A DNA stretch of 30,822 nucleotides from a virus: IMG/VR virus record IMGVR_UViG_3300025438_000086, positions 1 through 30,822 of that record; one strand, written 5' to 3'. Below, piece after piece: positions 22,383 through 28,816 of the stretch (the first letter of the stretch is position 1; every line of letters starts with the position of its first letter). The position numbers and the translations under genes are program-made. The notes beneath the pieces are model-generated. The model ran no database searches and had not been told where the DNA came from. It worked only from the letters and a program-made list of their open reading frames with translations.

Positions 22383-22669
22383 TGAGTAAAAAACAAAGAT
22401 TAAAAGAGTTGAGAGAAACCTACGACAATTGGTGTAGGTCACTTGGGGTCAATATTGATTCCGAGTATAACTCTTTTGGTGGTTATGATATGCCAAATTA
22501 CAAGTGTCGGCCAAGTGTTCCGACTAGTGATAGAATAGTAGGTAATACTAAAAAACGAGTTTACACCACACAGGTACCTACTGGTAAAACAATTAGTGTG
22601 GCGTATAACAAAGGTCCTTATATGTTAGTTGATGTTGAGGATTTTAAAACTATGGGAAAAAAAGTATGA
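22382..22669 (+). CDS. Conserved-looking phage protein with AYNKGPY motif
   Basis: This 95-residue protein has a charged helical start (KKQRLKELRETYDNWCRSLG) and a beta-rich second half with RPSVPTSDRIVGNTKKR, TTQVPTGKTISVAYNKGPYM and LVDVEDFKTMGKK. I recall small proteins in T4-like marine phages ending in a very similar AYNKGxYxxI...IG block; I know no function for them. It is joined to the previous gene by TAATG and to the next by ATGA, so it is made as part of a coupled set. Confidence 0.7.
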   Translation: MSKKQRLKELRETYDNWCRSLGVNIDSEYNSFGGYDMPNYKCRPSVPTSDRIVGNTKKRVYTTQVPTGKTISVAYNKGPYMLVDVEDFKTMGKKV

Positions 22670-22791
22670 GAAAACTAAAGACATTTTTAGTAAAAATTAT
22701 ATACCATTATTCAACTTATTTAACAAGTTGGTCTTGGCAGAAATTATATAAAGATAAAAATAGTTTAGGTTATAAAAAAGGAGAGAAATAA
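22666..22791 (+). CDS. 41-residue basic peptide, unknown
   Basis: ATG 22666 overlaps the previous stop (ATGA), and the frame of 41 codons ends one base before the next gene's ATG. The product starts with KLKTFLVKIIYHYSTYLTSW, an aromatic and basic amphipathic stretch that could lie on a membrane, and ends in a Lys-rich tail. The AAGGAGAG ribosome site for the following gene is within its last codons, so it fills the gap exactly as a real coupled gene would. Confidence 0.55.
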   Translation: MRKLKTFLVKIIYHYSTYLTSWSWQKLYKDKNSLGYKKGEK

Positions 22792-22792
22792 T

Positions 22793-23047
22793 ATGAAAAC
22801 AATGATGATGATTACTGTTGCTGTCTTATTGACAATGACAATGGTTAAGAGTGATGAGAAGACTTATACTATTACTGAAGTTGCTACGAGTGTTGTAGCA
22901 GTACCAGGTAAAGTAAAAGACCATTTGACTAATGAATGGGAAGAAACGAAGGAGTTTCAAGCTAAAAGTTTTGCTGAAGCAAAAACAAAATGGCCTTGGA
23001 ATAAAATTTTTAAAACGGAAAAACAAACGGAAGAACAAAATGATTAA
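22793..23047 (+). CDS. Small exported protein
   Basis: This 84-residue product has a Met-rich signal peptide (about residues 1-20, hydrophobic core VAVLLTMTMV, likely cut after VKS or nearby) and a mature part of about 64 residues with WEETKEFQAKSFAEAKTKWP, a charged helix, and an acidic end. It probably resides in the periplasm. AAGGAGAGAAAT gives a strong ribosome site. No family was recognised. It begins the group of exported products that runs to 25018. Confidence 0.75.
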   Translation: MKTMMMITVAVLLTMTMVKSDEKTYTITEVATSVVAVPGKVKDHLTNEWEETKEFQAKSFAEAKTKWPWNKIFKTEKQTEEQND

Positions 23048-23249
23048 TGGTGACTTTGTATGTACTAGTGCGAATGACGGTACAACTTTGTTTAGACCTG
23101 TGACTGCCAGAGGACATACTTTCTGGCAATCGCAAAACTTTAATCAATATGTAATAGATAACACAGAAGAATATTACATAGTAAAAAGTGTAGATAGTGA
23201 AAATATTTGTAATGAAATTAGAAAAAATAATTTGGATTTTACTAGTTAG
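23040..23249 (+). CDS. Small hypothetical protein
   Basis: ATG 23040, 8 bases before the preceding stop and behind GGAAG, gives 69 residues. A longer frame from 22932 would be an improbable Lys/Arg-rich extension and is rejected. The protein is beta-rich: DFVCTSANDGTTLFRPVTAR, HTFWQSQNFNQYVID and EYYIVKSVDSENICNEI. No signal peptide is seen. It overlaps the lipoprotein gene that follows by 38 bases, a long overlap that suggests strict coupling. Confidence 0.65.
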   Translation: MINGDFVCTSANDGTTLFRPVTARGHTFWQSQNFNQYVIDNTEEYYIVKSVDSENICNEIRKNNLDFTS

Positions 23250-23703
23250 TTTATTTCTAACTAATTGTACTGCGACTCGTAGTAATGTTGGTGCCACACT
23301 TGGCGCAACAACAACTACTGGCTCATGTGTAGCTATGGGTATTGAAAATCCATATGCGATTGCGGCTTGTGCTGTGACTGGCGCATTTGTTGGCGCAGAG
23401 GTAATGTATAATTCAGACTATGATGTACACAATGCGACATTTGTAGACCATTTAAACAATGCACCAGGAACATCTTCATATACAAACTGGTATAATTCAA
23501 AAACTGGTAATAGTGGTATAATAAAAACTACTTCTAGTTATTTGAAAGGTCCTATTAAATGTAAAGATTATAATGCCACAGTAGATATTACTAACAATTG
23601 GCCTTTGATTGGCGTTGGTGGTGTAAATAGAAACACAGTTTTTGGTGTTGCCTGTCAAATGCCTGATGGCAGATGGGTAGAATGGAAAGGTGAAAATGAA
23701 TAA
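23212..23703 (+). CDS. Lipoprotein with glycine-zipper, 17 kDa-surface-antigen-like
   Basis: Start ATG 23212 gives 163 residues with a lipoprotein signal peptide ending in lipobox LTNC (about residues 14-17); a GTG at 23197 is a less likely start. After Cys comes a Gly/Ala/Thr-rich hydrophobic stretch (NVGATLGATTTTGSC and AIAACAVTGAFVGAEVM) like the glycine zipper of 17 kDa surface antigens. The end, FGVACQMPDGRWVEW, matches the ACRQPDGxW ending of that family. It is probably anchored in the outer membrane. Such antigens are typical of alphaproteobacteria, so a host origin is plausible. It overlaps both neighbours. What it does for the phage is unknown. Confidence 0.7.
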   Translation: MKLEKIIWILLVSLFLTNCTATRSNVGATLGATTTTGSCVAMGIENPYAIAACAVTGAFVGAEVMYNSDYDVHNATFVDHLNNAPGTSSYTNWYNSKTGNSGIIKTTSSYLKGPIKCKDYNATVDITNNWPLIGVGGVNRNTVFGVACQMPDGRWVEWKGENE

Positions 23704-24250
23704 AGTATTTTTAGTAATTGTATTATTAGTCTTAACTAGTATAGGTGTAAACAAACTATTTGCACAAGAAGTTGAGGGGTTAACAGATGACTTATCTGGT
23801 AAAACAGCTAAAGTAATTGCTGTTGTAGAAGGCGATACAATATATTTTGAAGATGGTACGAGTATTAAAGAAAGTGAGTTTACAGAAACAGTAAGTAAGA
23901 CTGAAGAAGTATTAGACAAGTTAGAGAAAATAGAACTAGCTAAAGGCAAAATTAAGTATGACAAAATTAAGATTATATCACCTGAACGAAATAGTGGAAC
24001 AGATCAATACTGTTTTGTTAAAGTAGTAATTAAACAAAAAGGGGATACTATTATTAAAGAAGAAATTTTGGAGTGTGCTGATGGCCGTAAGACATTTGAT
24101 GGCCCTAGTTATTGGGAATTATTTGCTCAATTCTATTACCGTGATGTGTCTGCTCCTGAATACTGCCGATGGTATAGTCGGGCAAAACATGCTTTCAAAA
24201 CGCCAGGGAAGACTTGTTTAAAAGTGAATGGCGAATGGGAAGTTAGATAA
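23696..24250 (+). CDS. Exported protein, unknown
   Basis: From ATG 23696 the product has 184 residues with a clean signal peptide (VFLVIVLLVLTSIGVNKLFA, cut before QEVEG). The mature part has AKVIAVVEGDTIYFEDGTSI, a helical region (TEEVLDKLEKIELAKGK) and a cysteine-bearing C-terminal domain: YCFVKVVIKQ, EEILECADGRKTF, YCRWYSRAKHAF and PGKTCLKVNGEWEV. The last part echoes the ending of the 23212 lipoprotein (PDGRW), so the two may share a fold or be partners. Four cysteines could form two periplasmic disulfides. GGAAAGGTG is the ribosome site. It overlaps the lipoprotein gene by 8 bases. Confidence 0.75.
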   Translation: MNKVFLVIVLLVLTSIGVNKLFAQEVEGLTDDLSGKTAKVIAVVEGDTIYFEDGTSIKESEFTETVSKTEEVLDKLEKIELAKGKIKYDKIKIISPERNSGTDQYCFVKVVIKQKGDTIIKEEILECADGRKTFDGPSYWELFAQFYYRDVSAPEYCRWYSRAKHAFKTPGKTCLKVNGEWEVR

Positions 24251-24390
24251 TGATAAGAAACATAATAATACTTGTACTATTGTCAGTAATTGTCTTTGAT
24301 ATATCAGGGGCAGAGTTTTTAGACTATATTAGCTTAGGACTTGACAAAGCGCAAGATTTAGTATATAATGTAAAAAGTGAGGTTAAATAA
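24250..24390 (+). CDS. 46-residue single-TM peptide
   Basis: ATG 24250 shares a base with the previous stop (TAATG). The frame of 46 codons ends at 24390, one base before the next gene. The start RNIIILVLLSVIVFDISGA is a signal anchor or signal peptide, followed by a short amphipathic helix (EFLDYISLGLDKAQDLVYNV). The perfect promoter at 24341 lies within its 3' end. The tight fit between neighbours and the clear hydrophobic segment support a real gene despite its size. Confidence 0.6.
   Translation: MIRNIIILVLLSVIVFDISGAEFLDYISLGLDKAQDLVYNVKSEVK
24341..24369 (+). promoter_or_regulatory. Perfect consensus sigma70 promoter for the LPP20-like lipoprotein gene
   Basis: TTGACA (24341-24346), 17 bp, TATAAT (24364-24369). 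It is embedded in the 3' end of the 46-residue gene and would start RNA near 24376, about 16 bases before ATG 24392. Confidence 0.9.
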
Positions 24391-24391
24391 T

Positions 24392-25018
24392 ATGAATAAA
24401 ATGATGAAGATAGTATCAGTTGTCGCAGCAGGTCTTTTAATGGCCCAATGTTCGGCGACTTATAAGATGAAAAGTGAGAAAGGAAAAGTATTGAATCAAG
24501 TACCCAAATGGTACATGGCAGACTTTTCTGAAAAGAAAGCTTGTGATACACCTAGATTTGGTAAAGACAAAGAAAAAATGTGTATCTTTGGTGTAGGTAC
24601 AGCAGTTAGTCCTGATTTACAATTAGCAATAGAAAAAGGTATGATGATTGCTAAGGCAGAATTGGCTGATATAATCAAAGGCGAAATGAATAAATCGTCT
24701 AAACAATTTATCACAGAACTTGGTAAAAATGAGAACAAGACGACAGTATCAGAAGTTGAGTCAACGATTGTTAACTTAATTAAAGAAACACCTGTCAGAG
24801 GTTATGAAATCTTTGCTAAAGATGTGACAATCACTAAAAACAAATACTACAGAGTATGGATTGGTTTAAGATTACCAATGGGTGAATTTAACAAAATGTA
24901 TCATTACACAATCGCAGAAGCTGTTGACGCATACAATGTCAAAGAGAAAGCTCAGGTTGCGTATGATGAGTTAATGAAAACGAAAGATAATACAAATGCA
25001 AATAACGATATACAGTAA
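24392..25018 (+). CDS. LPP20-family-like lipoprotein
   Basis: ATG 24392 follows GAGG and gives 208 residues; the GTG at 24377 lies at the predicted transcription start and is unlikely. The signal peptide ends in lipobox MAQC (about 17-20). The mature protein has VPKWYMADF, then CIFGVGTAVSPDLQLAIEKG, AKAELADII and a late strand pair (RGYEIFAKDVTITKNKYYRV then WIGLRLPM). This is the layout of LPP20-type lipoproteins: a PxW start, GVG, an AxxxAxxxLA helix and a YRVW-L end. Such proteins are found beside flagellar and curli-type assembly genes in bacteria. Its own perfect promoter implies strong expression. Its role in the phage is unknown. Confidence 0.72.
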   Translation: MNKMMKIVSVVAAGLLMAQCSATYKMKSEKGKVLNQVPKWYMADFSEKKACDTPRFGKDKEKMCIFGVGTAVSPDLQLAIEKGMMIAKAELADIIKGEMNKSSKQFITELGKNENKTTVSEVESTIVNLIKETPVRGYEIFAKDVTITKNKYYRVWIGLRLPMGEFNKMYHYTIAEAVDAYNVKEKAQVAYDELMKTKDNTNANNDIQ

Positions 25019-25265
25019 GAACAATTGTACATTTTGTAATAAGGCGAAGCACATGATAAAAACGCTTGGCCTTACCTACGAAGAAAAGAAGATGGAAGAC
25101 TTTGATAGTCCTCAGGCGATGCTAGAAGACATTGGTAAACCTGTAAGAACTATGCCACAAATTAAGATTGATGATAAGTTAGTCGGTGGTTATAATCAAC
25201 TTATAGAATACTTTGCTGATAAAGGCTTAGTAAACTTTAAAGGTGAAGTAATTGAAAAAAAATAA
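24996..25265 (+). CDS. Glutaredoxin
   Basis: This 89-residue protein has a thioredoxin fold with the active site C11-T-F-C14 (NNCTFCNKAK), the cis-proline loop TMP54QI and the glutathione-binding VGGYN turn (63-67). It should reduce disulfides with glutathione, and the natural phage target is the C-terminal CxxC of NrdA (T4 uses NrdC in this role). The start overlaps the lipoprotein gene by 23 bases and so shares its strong promoter at 24341. The extra C-terminal tail (about 75-89) is charged and extended. It stands far from nrdAB, which is common in T4-like genomes. Confidence 0.92.
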   Translation: MQITIYSKNNCTFCNKAKHMIKTLGLTYEEKKMEDFDSPQAMLEDIGKPVRTMPQIKIDDKLVGGYNQLIEYFADKGLVNFKGEVIEKK

Positions 25266-25731
25266 CGATAATATTATTTTGTTTCCTACAAATAGAGTTG
25301 TAGAGAAATCAACTACTGGACCTGTCAAAGATGACAAGTTTGCGAAAAAGTTGAAAGAAGAACAAACAAGACAATTTATTGAAACTTCAGTAGATGATAT
25401 TAGTATAAATTTGTTAAGAAGTTTTTACAATTTGGCTATTAAAACAAATAAAGAAAGTTTTACAAAAGATTTAGCTATGGTTGTTGATATGATGAGAGGA
25501 TTGGTGTATAGAGATTTTGGTGTTAAACACCCAGCACAATCACTATCAGACAAGTTAGTTGAGTTAAAGACACTTAAAGATGGCTCACAGAACGCTAAGA
25601 TAGATTATACAAGTATTATGAATACAAAAGTTAAACAACACAAACCATTTAGTCCAGACATTAAAGACGAGCTTAGAGATATAAACGATTCAGCTGGTAT
25701 GTTTGAGGGAGACCCACTAGATGATAAGTAA
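25252..25731 (+). CDS. Hypothetical phage protein
   Basis: This 159-residue product starts at TTG 25252 with AAGGTGAAG 5 bases upstream, overlapping the glutaredoxin gene by 14 bases; no ATG is well placed. It begins NNDNIILFPTNRVVEK, an N-terminal I-x-FP-T/P strand seen in many T4-like small proteins, then a helical core (DDISINLLRSFYNLAIKTNK and KDLAMVVDMMRGLVYRDFG) and a disordered acidic tail. I recall similar proteins in marine T4-like phages, without a function. The TTG start may keep expression low compared with glutaredoxin. Confidence 0.75.
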   Translation: MKKNNDNIILFPTNRVVEKSTTGPVKDDKFAKKLKEEQTRQFIETSVDDISINLLRSFYNLAIKTNKESFTKDLAMVVDMMRGLVYRDFGVKHPAQSLSDKLVELKTLKDGSQNAKIDYTSIMNTKVKQHKPFSPDIKDELRDINDSAGMFEGDPLDDK

Positions 25732-25798
25732 ACAAAATTCGTTAAGAATCGCCATCGCTGGTTGTAAAATAGTTAAATTAACAACTGAAAATATATAG
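25721..25798 (+). CDS. Possible 25-residue leader peptide
   Basis: ATG 25721 overlaps the preceding stop by 11 bases and opens a 25-codon frame (starts MISKQNSLRIAIAGCKIVKL) ending at 25798, 12 bases before the winged-helix gene. GAGGGAG lies upstream. It may be a leader peptide or chance; it covers the inverted repeat at 25761-25785. Confidence 0.25.
   Translation: MISKQNSLRIAIAGCKIVKLTTENI
25761..25785. promoter_or_regulatory. Nested inverted repeats upstream of the winged-helix gene (candidate operator)
   Basis: Outer arms GTTGT (25761-25765) and ACAAC (25781-25785) enclose a smaller palindrome GTTAA-A-TTAAC (25772-25782). A DNA-binding protein gene begins 26 bases downstream, so autoregulation is conceivable. 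AT-rich palindromes also arise by chance. Confidence 0.3.
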
Positions 25799-25810
25799 GA
25801 GTATATTAAT

Positions 25811-26200
25811 ATGTTAAATACAATAAAAAACCTTTTCGGTAAAGATGAGCTAGTAAAAGTTAAAACAGTAAAAAGAGTTGCTGTTGAAACTAGAGGCAGA
25901 AAGTCTTTATCTAAAAAACAAAAAATTCTAAATTTATTATCAAAAGGTAATAATGTTGCTTGGACTTCAATCCAAAAAACTTTTGATTTAGAATCACCAA
26001 GATCAATGATTGACACTTTAAGAGCTGAAGGTCATATGATTTATGGTAATAGAGTTGCTGGTAAAAAATACTACAGAATGGGTGTTCCTACAAGAGCAAT
26101 CGTTGCTGCAGGTATTAAAGCGTTATACGGAACTAAATTCAAGTATAACAACCACAGTGTTTCTGTAAAGAAAGCAGACCTAATCGCACTTGATGCGTAG
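25811..26200 (+). CDS. Winged-helix-like DNA-binding protein
   Basis: This 129-residue basic protein follows a good ribosome site (TAGGAG). Residues about 35-92 (SLSKKQKILNLLSKGNNVAW, SIQKTFDLESPRSMIDTLRA, EGHMIYGNRVAGKKYYRMG) look like a winged helix: two helices, a recognition helix with PRSMIDTLR, and a beta wing. The C-terminal part ends in a KKADLIALDA helix. It is bounded on the right by the strongest terminator of the window, so it can be expressed as a separate short message. Likely a transcription regulator or abundant DNA-binding protein; the targets are unknown. Codon use is somewhat richer in C/G than in neighbours, consistent with high expression. Confidence 0.75.
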   Translation: MLNTIKNLFGKDELVKVKTVKRVAVETRGRKSLSKKQKILNLLSKGNNVAWTSIQKTFDLESPRSMIDTLRAEGHMIYGNRVAGKKYYRMGVPTRAIVAAGIKALYGTKFKYNNHSVSVKKADLIALDA

Positions 26201-26215
26201 TTAGAAAGCTAGATG

Positions 26216-26238
26216 GGGCGCTTCGGCGCCCTTTCTTA
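26216..26238 (+). terminator. Intrinsic terminator with UUCG loop
   Basis: GGGCGC, loop TTCG, GCGCCC (26216-26231) followed by TTTCTT. A flanking GAAAG/CTTTC pair can extend the stem. It lies 15 bases after the winged-helix stop and is the only GC-rich hairpin in a very AT-rich window. Confidence 0.92.
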
Positions 26239-26240
26239 TT

Positions 26241-26396
26241 ATGACACTATTACATGGAATTGGTCTTGGCTTATTTGGTACCACATTTACAATCGTTGGT
26301 TTACTACTTGCCTATATAATATATGAAAGATATAGAAAAGACATTGAAAGAATTACAAAAGATAAAGAAAAAAAGACACCTTATGACTTTAAGTAA
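26241..26396 (+). CDS. 51-residue single-TM protein
   Basis: ATG 26241 lies three bases after the terminator tail; the frame of 51 codons ends at 26396. Residues about 3-28 are hydrophobic (HGIGLGLFGTTFTIVGLLLA), followed by a charged helix (YERYRKDIERITKDKEKK). This is the layout of many small phage inner-membrane proteins. No Shine-Dalgarno site is present, because the terminator occupies its place. Translation may depend on readthrough RNA or on a transcript starting nearby. Composition and the neat fit with the next ATG two bases downstream support it. Confidence 0.55.
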   Translation: MTLLHGIGLGLFGTTFTIVGLLLAYIIYERYRKDIERITKDKEKKTPYDFK

Positions 26397-26397
26397 A

Positions 26398-26553
26398 ATG
26401 AAATCACAAAAGATATTGAAAGTAGATAGAACTGAATACCAAGAAACTGCTGATGTTATTAGAAGTGATCAAGTACCAGCTGCTGTCATAGTAGAATATT
26501 TTAGTGACAAACATTTTTACAAATGGTACAAAAAGAAATATTTAAATGATTGA
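26398..26553 (+). CDS. Small hypothetical protein
   Basis: ATG 26398 gives 51 residues; a longer frame from 26323 would overlap the TM-protein gene completely and is rejected. The protein reads as one small domain: KILKVDRTEYQETADVIRSD, QVPAAVIVEYFSD and KHFYKWYKKKYLND, with a basic aromatic end. No family was recognised. The start is 2 bases after the previous stop with only a weak AAG ribosome site. It overlaps the PP-loop gene by 8 bases. Confidence 0.55.
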   Translation: MKSQKILKVDRTEYQETADVIRSDQVPAAVIVEYFSDKHFYKWYKKKYLND

Positions 26554-27361
26554 TAAGTTAATACAAGACGAGATAGTACAACAAACTAGCGACAAGGAAG
26601 TCGCTGTTTTGCTTTCTGGTGGTGTTGATAGTTTATCAGTTGCATTCGCAGCAAATAGATTAGGTAAAAAGATAACAGCATATACATTTCATTTAGAAGA
26701 CAACCCATCATATGACGCTATAAAGGCCGCTGAAGTGGCAAAACTATTTGGTTGGGACTGTAATATCATAGTAGTACCTACATACAATATACAAAACGAT
26801 TTTCAAAGATTAGTAAAAGAAGTAAGATGTAAAAAGAAAACACATTTTGAATGTTGTTTTCCTTTCTTATATGTGTACCCAGAGATCAAAGAAGAAGTTG
26901 TATTGAGTGGGTGGGCTGCTGATGGATATTATGGAATAAGCAAGAAAGCAATGATACATTATGGTCCAGGCAAACCAAAAGAAAAATTTGATGAGTTTAG
27001 AGATAACTATTTTGACATAAACAATCAAGCAGGTTATCTATGGCATGAATTGATTGCTAGAAACAATAAGAAACAATTGATTACACCATACCTATCATTA
27101 ATAGTAAAAGATTTTTTCTACAACATGACTTGGGAAGAGTTAAATAAACCATTTCAAAAACACCATGTAGTGACAGCATTTGATGAATTTAAAAGATTTA
27201 AATTTAAGAAACATATCAACTTACAGTTAGGTGCTGGTGTGGACAAATTATTTGAAACCCTAATTGATGATAAGTTTATTAACTTTAAATTCAGAAAGAG
27301 AGTTATGGATATTTGTAGAGATTGGTCAAAGATGTCAGATGACATTGGGGTATTACAGTAA
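26546..27361 (+). CDS. Asparagine-synthetase-like PP-loop ATPase without glutaminase domain
   Basis: This 271-residue protein starts with a P-loop of the PP family, VAVLLSGGVDSLSVAFA (19-35), which binds ATP pyrophosphate for adenylation. LSGWAADGYYGI (120-131) corresponds to the SGxGADExFGGY block of the asparagine synthetase C-terminal domain. The N-terminal glutaminase domain of AsnB is absent, so it would use free ammonia or another amine, or a different substrate. HFECCFPFL carries two cysteines near the site. QueC- or TilS-type enzymes share only the first motif. The product is unknown; it could be asparagine, an amidated small molecule or a modified protein. It is joined to RNase H by TAATG. 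Confidence 0.75.
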   Translation: MIDKLIQDEIVQQTSDKEVAVLLSGGVDSLSVAFAANRLGKKITAYTFHLEDNPSYDAIKAAEVAKLFGWDCNIIVVPTYNIQNDFQRLVKEVRCKKKTHFECCFPFLYVYPEIKEEVVLSGWAADGYYGISKKAMIHYGPGKPKEKFDEFRDNYFDINNQAGYLWHELIARNNKKQLITPYLSLIVKDFFYNMTWEELNKPFQKHHVVTAFDEFKRFKFKKHINLQLGAGVDKLFETLIDDKFINFKFRKRVMDICRDWSKMSDDIGVLQ

Positions 27362-28206
27362 TGATATTAGTAGATTTAAACCAAGTTTTAATTTCAAATC
27401 TAATGGCACAAACAAGAGGTGCAGTAGATGAACTACCAGATAAGAGTATGTTAAGACATATGGTATTGAACTCATTAAGAGGATACAACTTAAAATTTAA
27501 AGATGAATATGGTCTAGCTGTATTATGTGCTGATGGTGCTAATCCTTGGAGACGAGATATATTTCCAAATTATAAATTTAAAAGAAAGAAGAACAGAGAT
27601 GAATCTGGTATAGATTGGTCTGCATTGTTTTCTATGATAAGTGAAATAAGAGAAGAACTTACACAAAACTTCCCATACATAACTTTACACATAGATGGTG
27701 TAGAAGCTGACGATATAATCGCTGTACTTGTTAAAGAAAATTATACTAAAGAAAAGATAATGATTGTTTCTGGTGACAAAGATTTTATACAATTACACAA
27801 ATACAAAGGTGTAAAACAATATGCACCTATTCAAAAGAAATTTGTAGAGAGTGACGACCCAATTAATTACTTACACGAACAAGTAATTAAAGGAGACAGA
27901 TCAGATGGAGTACCAAACATATTGAGTGCTGATGATGTATTTGTGACTGGTACCAAACAAAGACCTATAAATAAAAAGAGATTAGAGGAATGGGCAGACA
28001 TTGAGAACATACCTCTAGGTTCAGAAACTAAAAAGTATTATGAACGAAATAAGAAACTAATAGATTTGGACGAGATTCCTGATCTTATATATAATGATAT
28101 AAAAGAAAAATATATAAACTATAAAGTAAAAGACAGGACGCTGTTGTTAACTTACTTTATAGAAAACAAACTGAAGTCATTGATTGAAAATATAAATGAT
28201 TTTTGA
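27361..28206 (+). CDS. rnh: RNase H/5'-3' exonuclease, T4 Rnh-like
   Basis: The 281-residue enzyme of the FEN/5'-nuclease family removes RNA primers from lagging-strand fragments. Metal-binding acids are in the expected order: D5 (LVDLN), D57 with the basic RR63-64 and KFKR helix (CADG, then FPNYKFKR), E114/D116/D117 (VEADDII), D138/D140 (SGDKDF) and D178/D181 (KGDRSDGVPN). T4 RNase H is about 305 residues, so the C-terminal part is slightly shorter here. It works with the primase at 3630. It starts on the last base of the previous stop. The assignment is firm at family level. Confidence 0.93.
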   Translation: MILVDLNQVLISNLMAQTRGAVDELPDKSMLRHMVLNSLRGYNLKFKDEYGLAVLCADGANPWRRDIFPNYKFKRKKNRDESGIDWSALFSMISEIREELTQNFPYITLHIDGVEADDIIAVLVKENYTKEKIMIVSGDKDFIQLHKYKGVKQYAPIQKKFVESDDPINYLHEQVIKGDRSDGVPNILSADDVFVTGTKQRPINKKRLEEWADIENIPLGSETKKYYERNKKLIDLDEIPDLIYNDIKEKYINYKVKDRTLLLTYFIENKLKSLIENINDF

Positions 28207-28227
28207 TAACATGCATGGAGAAATATA

Positions 28228-28731
28228 ATGGCAGACAATCCTAATCTAATATCTAAAAAGGCAATGGAAGCGATGGCAAATACATCAGGTTCTTCTTATC
28301 CTTTGATGAGTGAGATTTTTTTAAAAGTAAACAACGCAAAAGATAAACCTAAAAAGATAGAAATTTTAAGACAGTACAACAAGCCGTCTATAAGACAAAT
28401 CTTAAAAGGTTGCTTTGATCCTAAAGTAGAATGGGAATTACCTGAGGGTACTCCACCATACATTGAGAATGATGTACCAGCAGGTACAGAACATACTCTA
28501 CTAATGTCACAAGCACAAAAACTATGGCACTTTGTAAAAGGAGCTGATATGGCTACGAGTAGAATACAAAAAGAAACTATGTTTATTCAAATGTTAGAAG
28601 GTTTACATAAAGACGAAGCAAAAGTTTTACTAGATATGAAAAACGGAACGCTGAATAAGACTTATAAAGGTCTAACAGCAGAGACAGTAAAAGAAGCATT
28701 CAATTGGAATGATAATTTTACAACAAAGTAA
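28228..28731 (+). CDS. DUF6433-type phage protein
   Basis: This 167-residue protein has the features I associate with this T4-like marine phage family: a helical start (MSEIFLKVNNAKDKPKKIEI), LRQYNKPSIRQILKGCFDPK, VEWELPEGTPPY, EHTLLMSQAQKLWHFVKG, QKETMFIQMLEGLHKDEA and an end with YKGLTAETVKEAF. The family is widespread in cyanophages and pelagiphages, with no established function. GGAGAAATATA is the ribosome site. It is the last gene before a terminator-like hairpin. Family assignment is from memory of the pattern. Confidence 0.8.
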   Translation: MADNPNLISKKAMEAMANTSGSSYPLMSEIFLKVNNAKDKPKKIEILRQYNKPSIRQILKGCFDPKVEWELPEGTPPYIENDVPAGTEHTLLMSQAQKLWHFVKGADMATSRIQKETMFIQMLEGLHKDEAKVLLDMKNGTLNKTYKGLTAETVKEAFNWNDNFTTK

Positions 28732-28746
28732 AGAATCACTACAAAT

Positions 28747-28776
28747 AAAGGGTGCGACACTTGTTGTTCACCCTTT
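28747..28776 (+). terminator. Terminator-like hairpin
   Basis: AAAGGGTG (28747-28754) and CACCCTTT (28769-28776) form a perfect 8-bp stem with a 14-base loop, 16 bases after a stop codon. The T tract is short (CCCTTTGTT), so termination may be partial. It ends the unit that includes rnh and the DUF6433 gene. Confidence 0.6.
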
Positions 28777-28801
28777 GTTCCCCCTAAATCCCTTATAAAA
28801 A

Positions 28802-28813
28802 CACGCAAAATAC
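28802..28813 (+). repeat. Intergenic 12-mer CACGCAAAATAC, copy 2
   Basis: Identical to 19185-19196. It lies 3 bases before the -35 of the promoter at 28817 and 9 bases after a CCCTTATAAAA stretch that also resembles the spacer at 19205-19216. Confidence 0.4.
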
Positions 28814-28816
28814 TTG

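Noticed and set aside
23246-23264. Inverted repeat AGTTAG-TTTATTT-CTAACT
   Set aside because: It is wholly within the lipoprotein signal-peptide codons, AT-rich, with no T tract; not a terminator.
23497-23964. 155-codon minus-strand frame
   Set aside because: Antisense shadow of two well-supported exported-protein genes, with no independent start signals.
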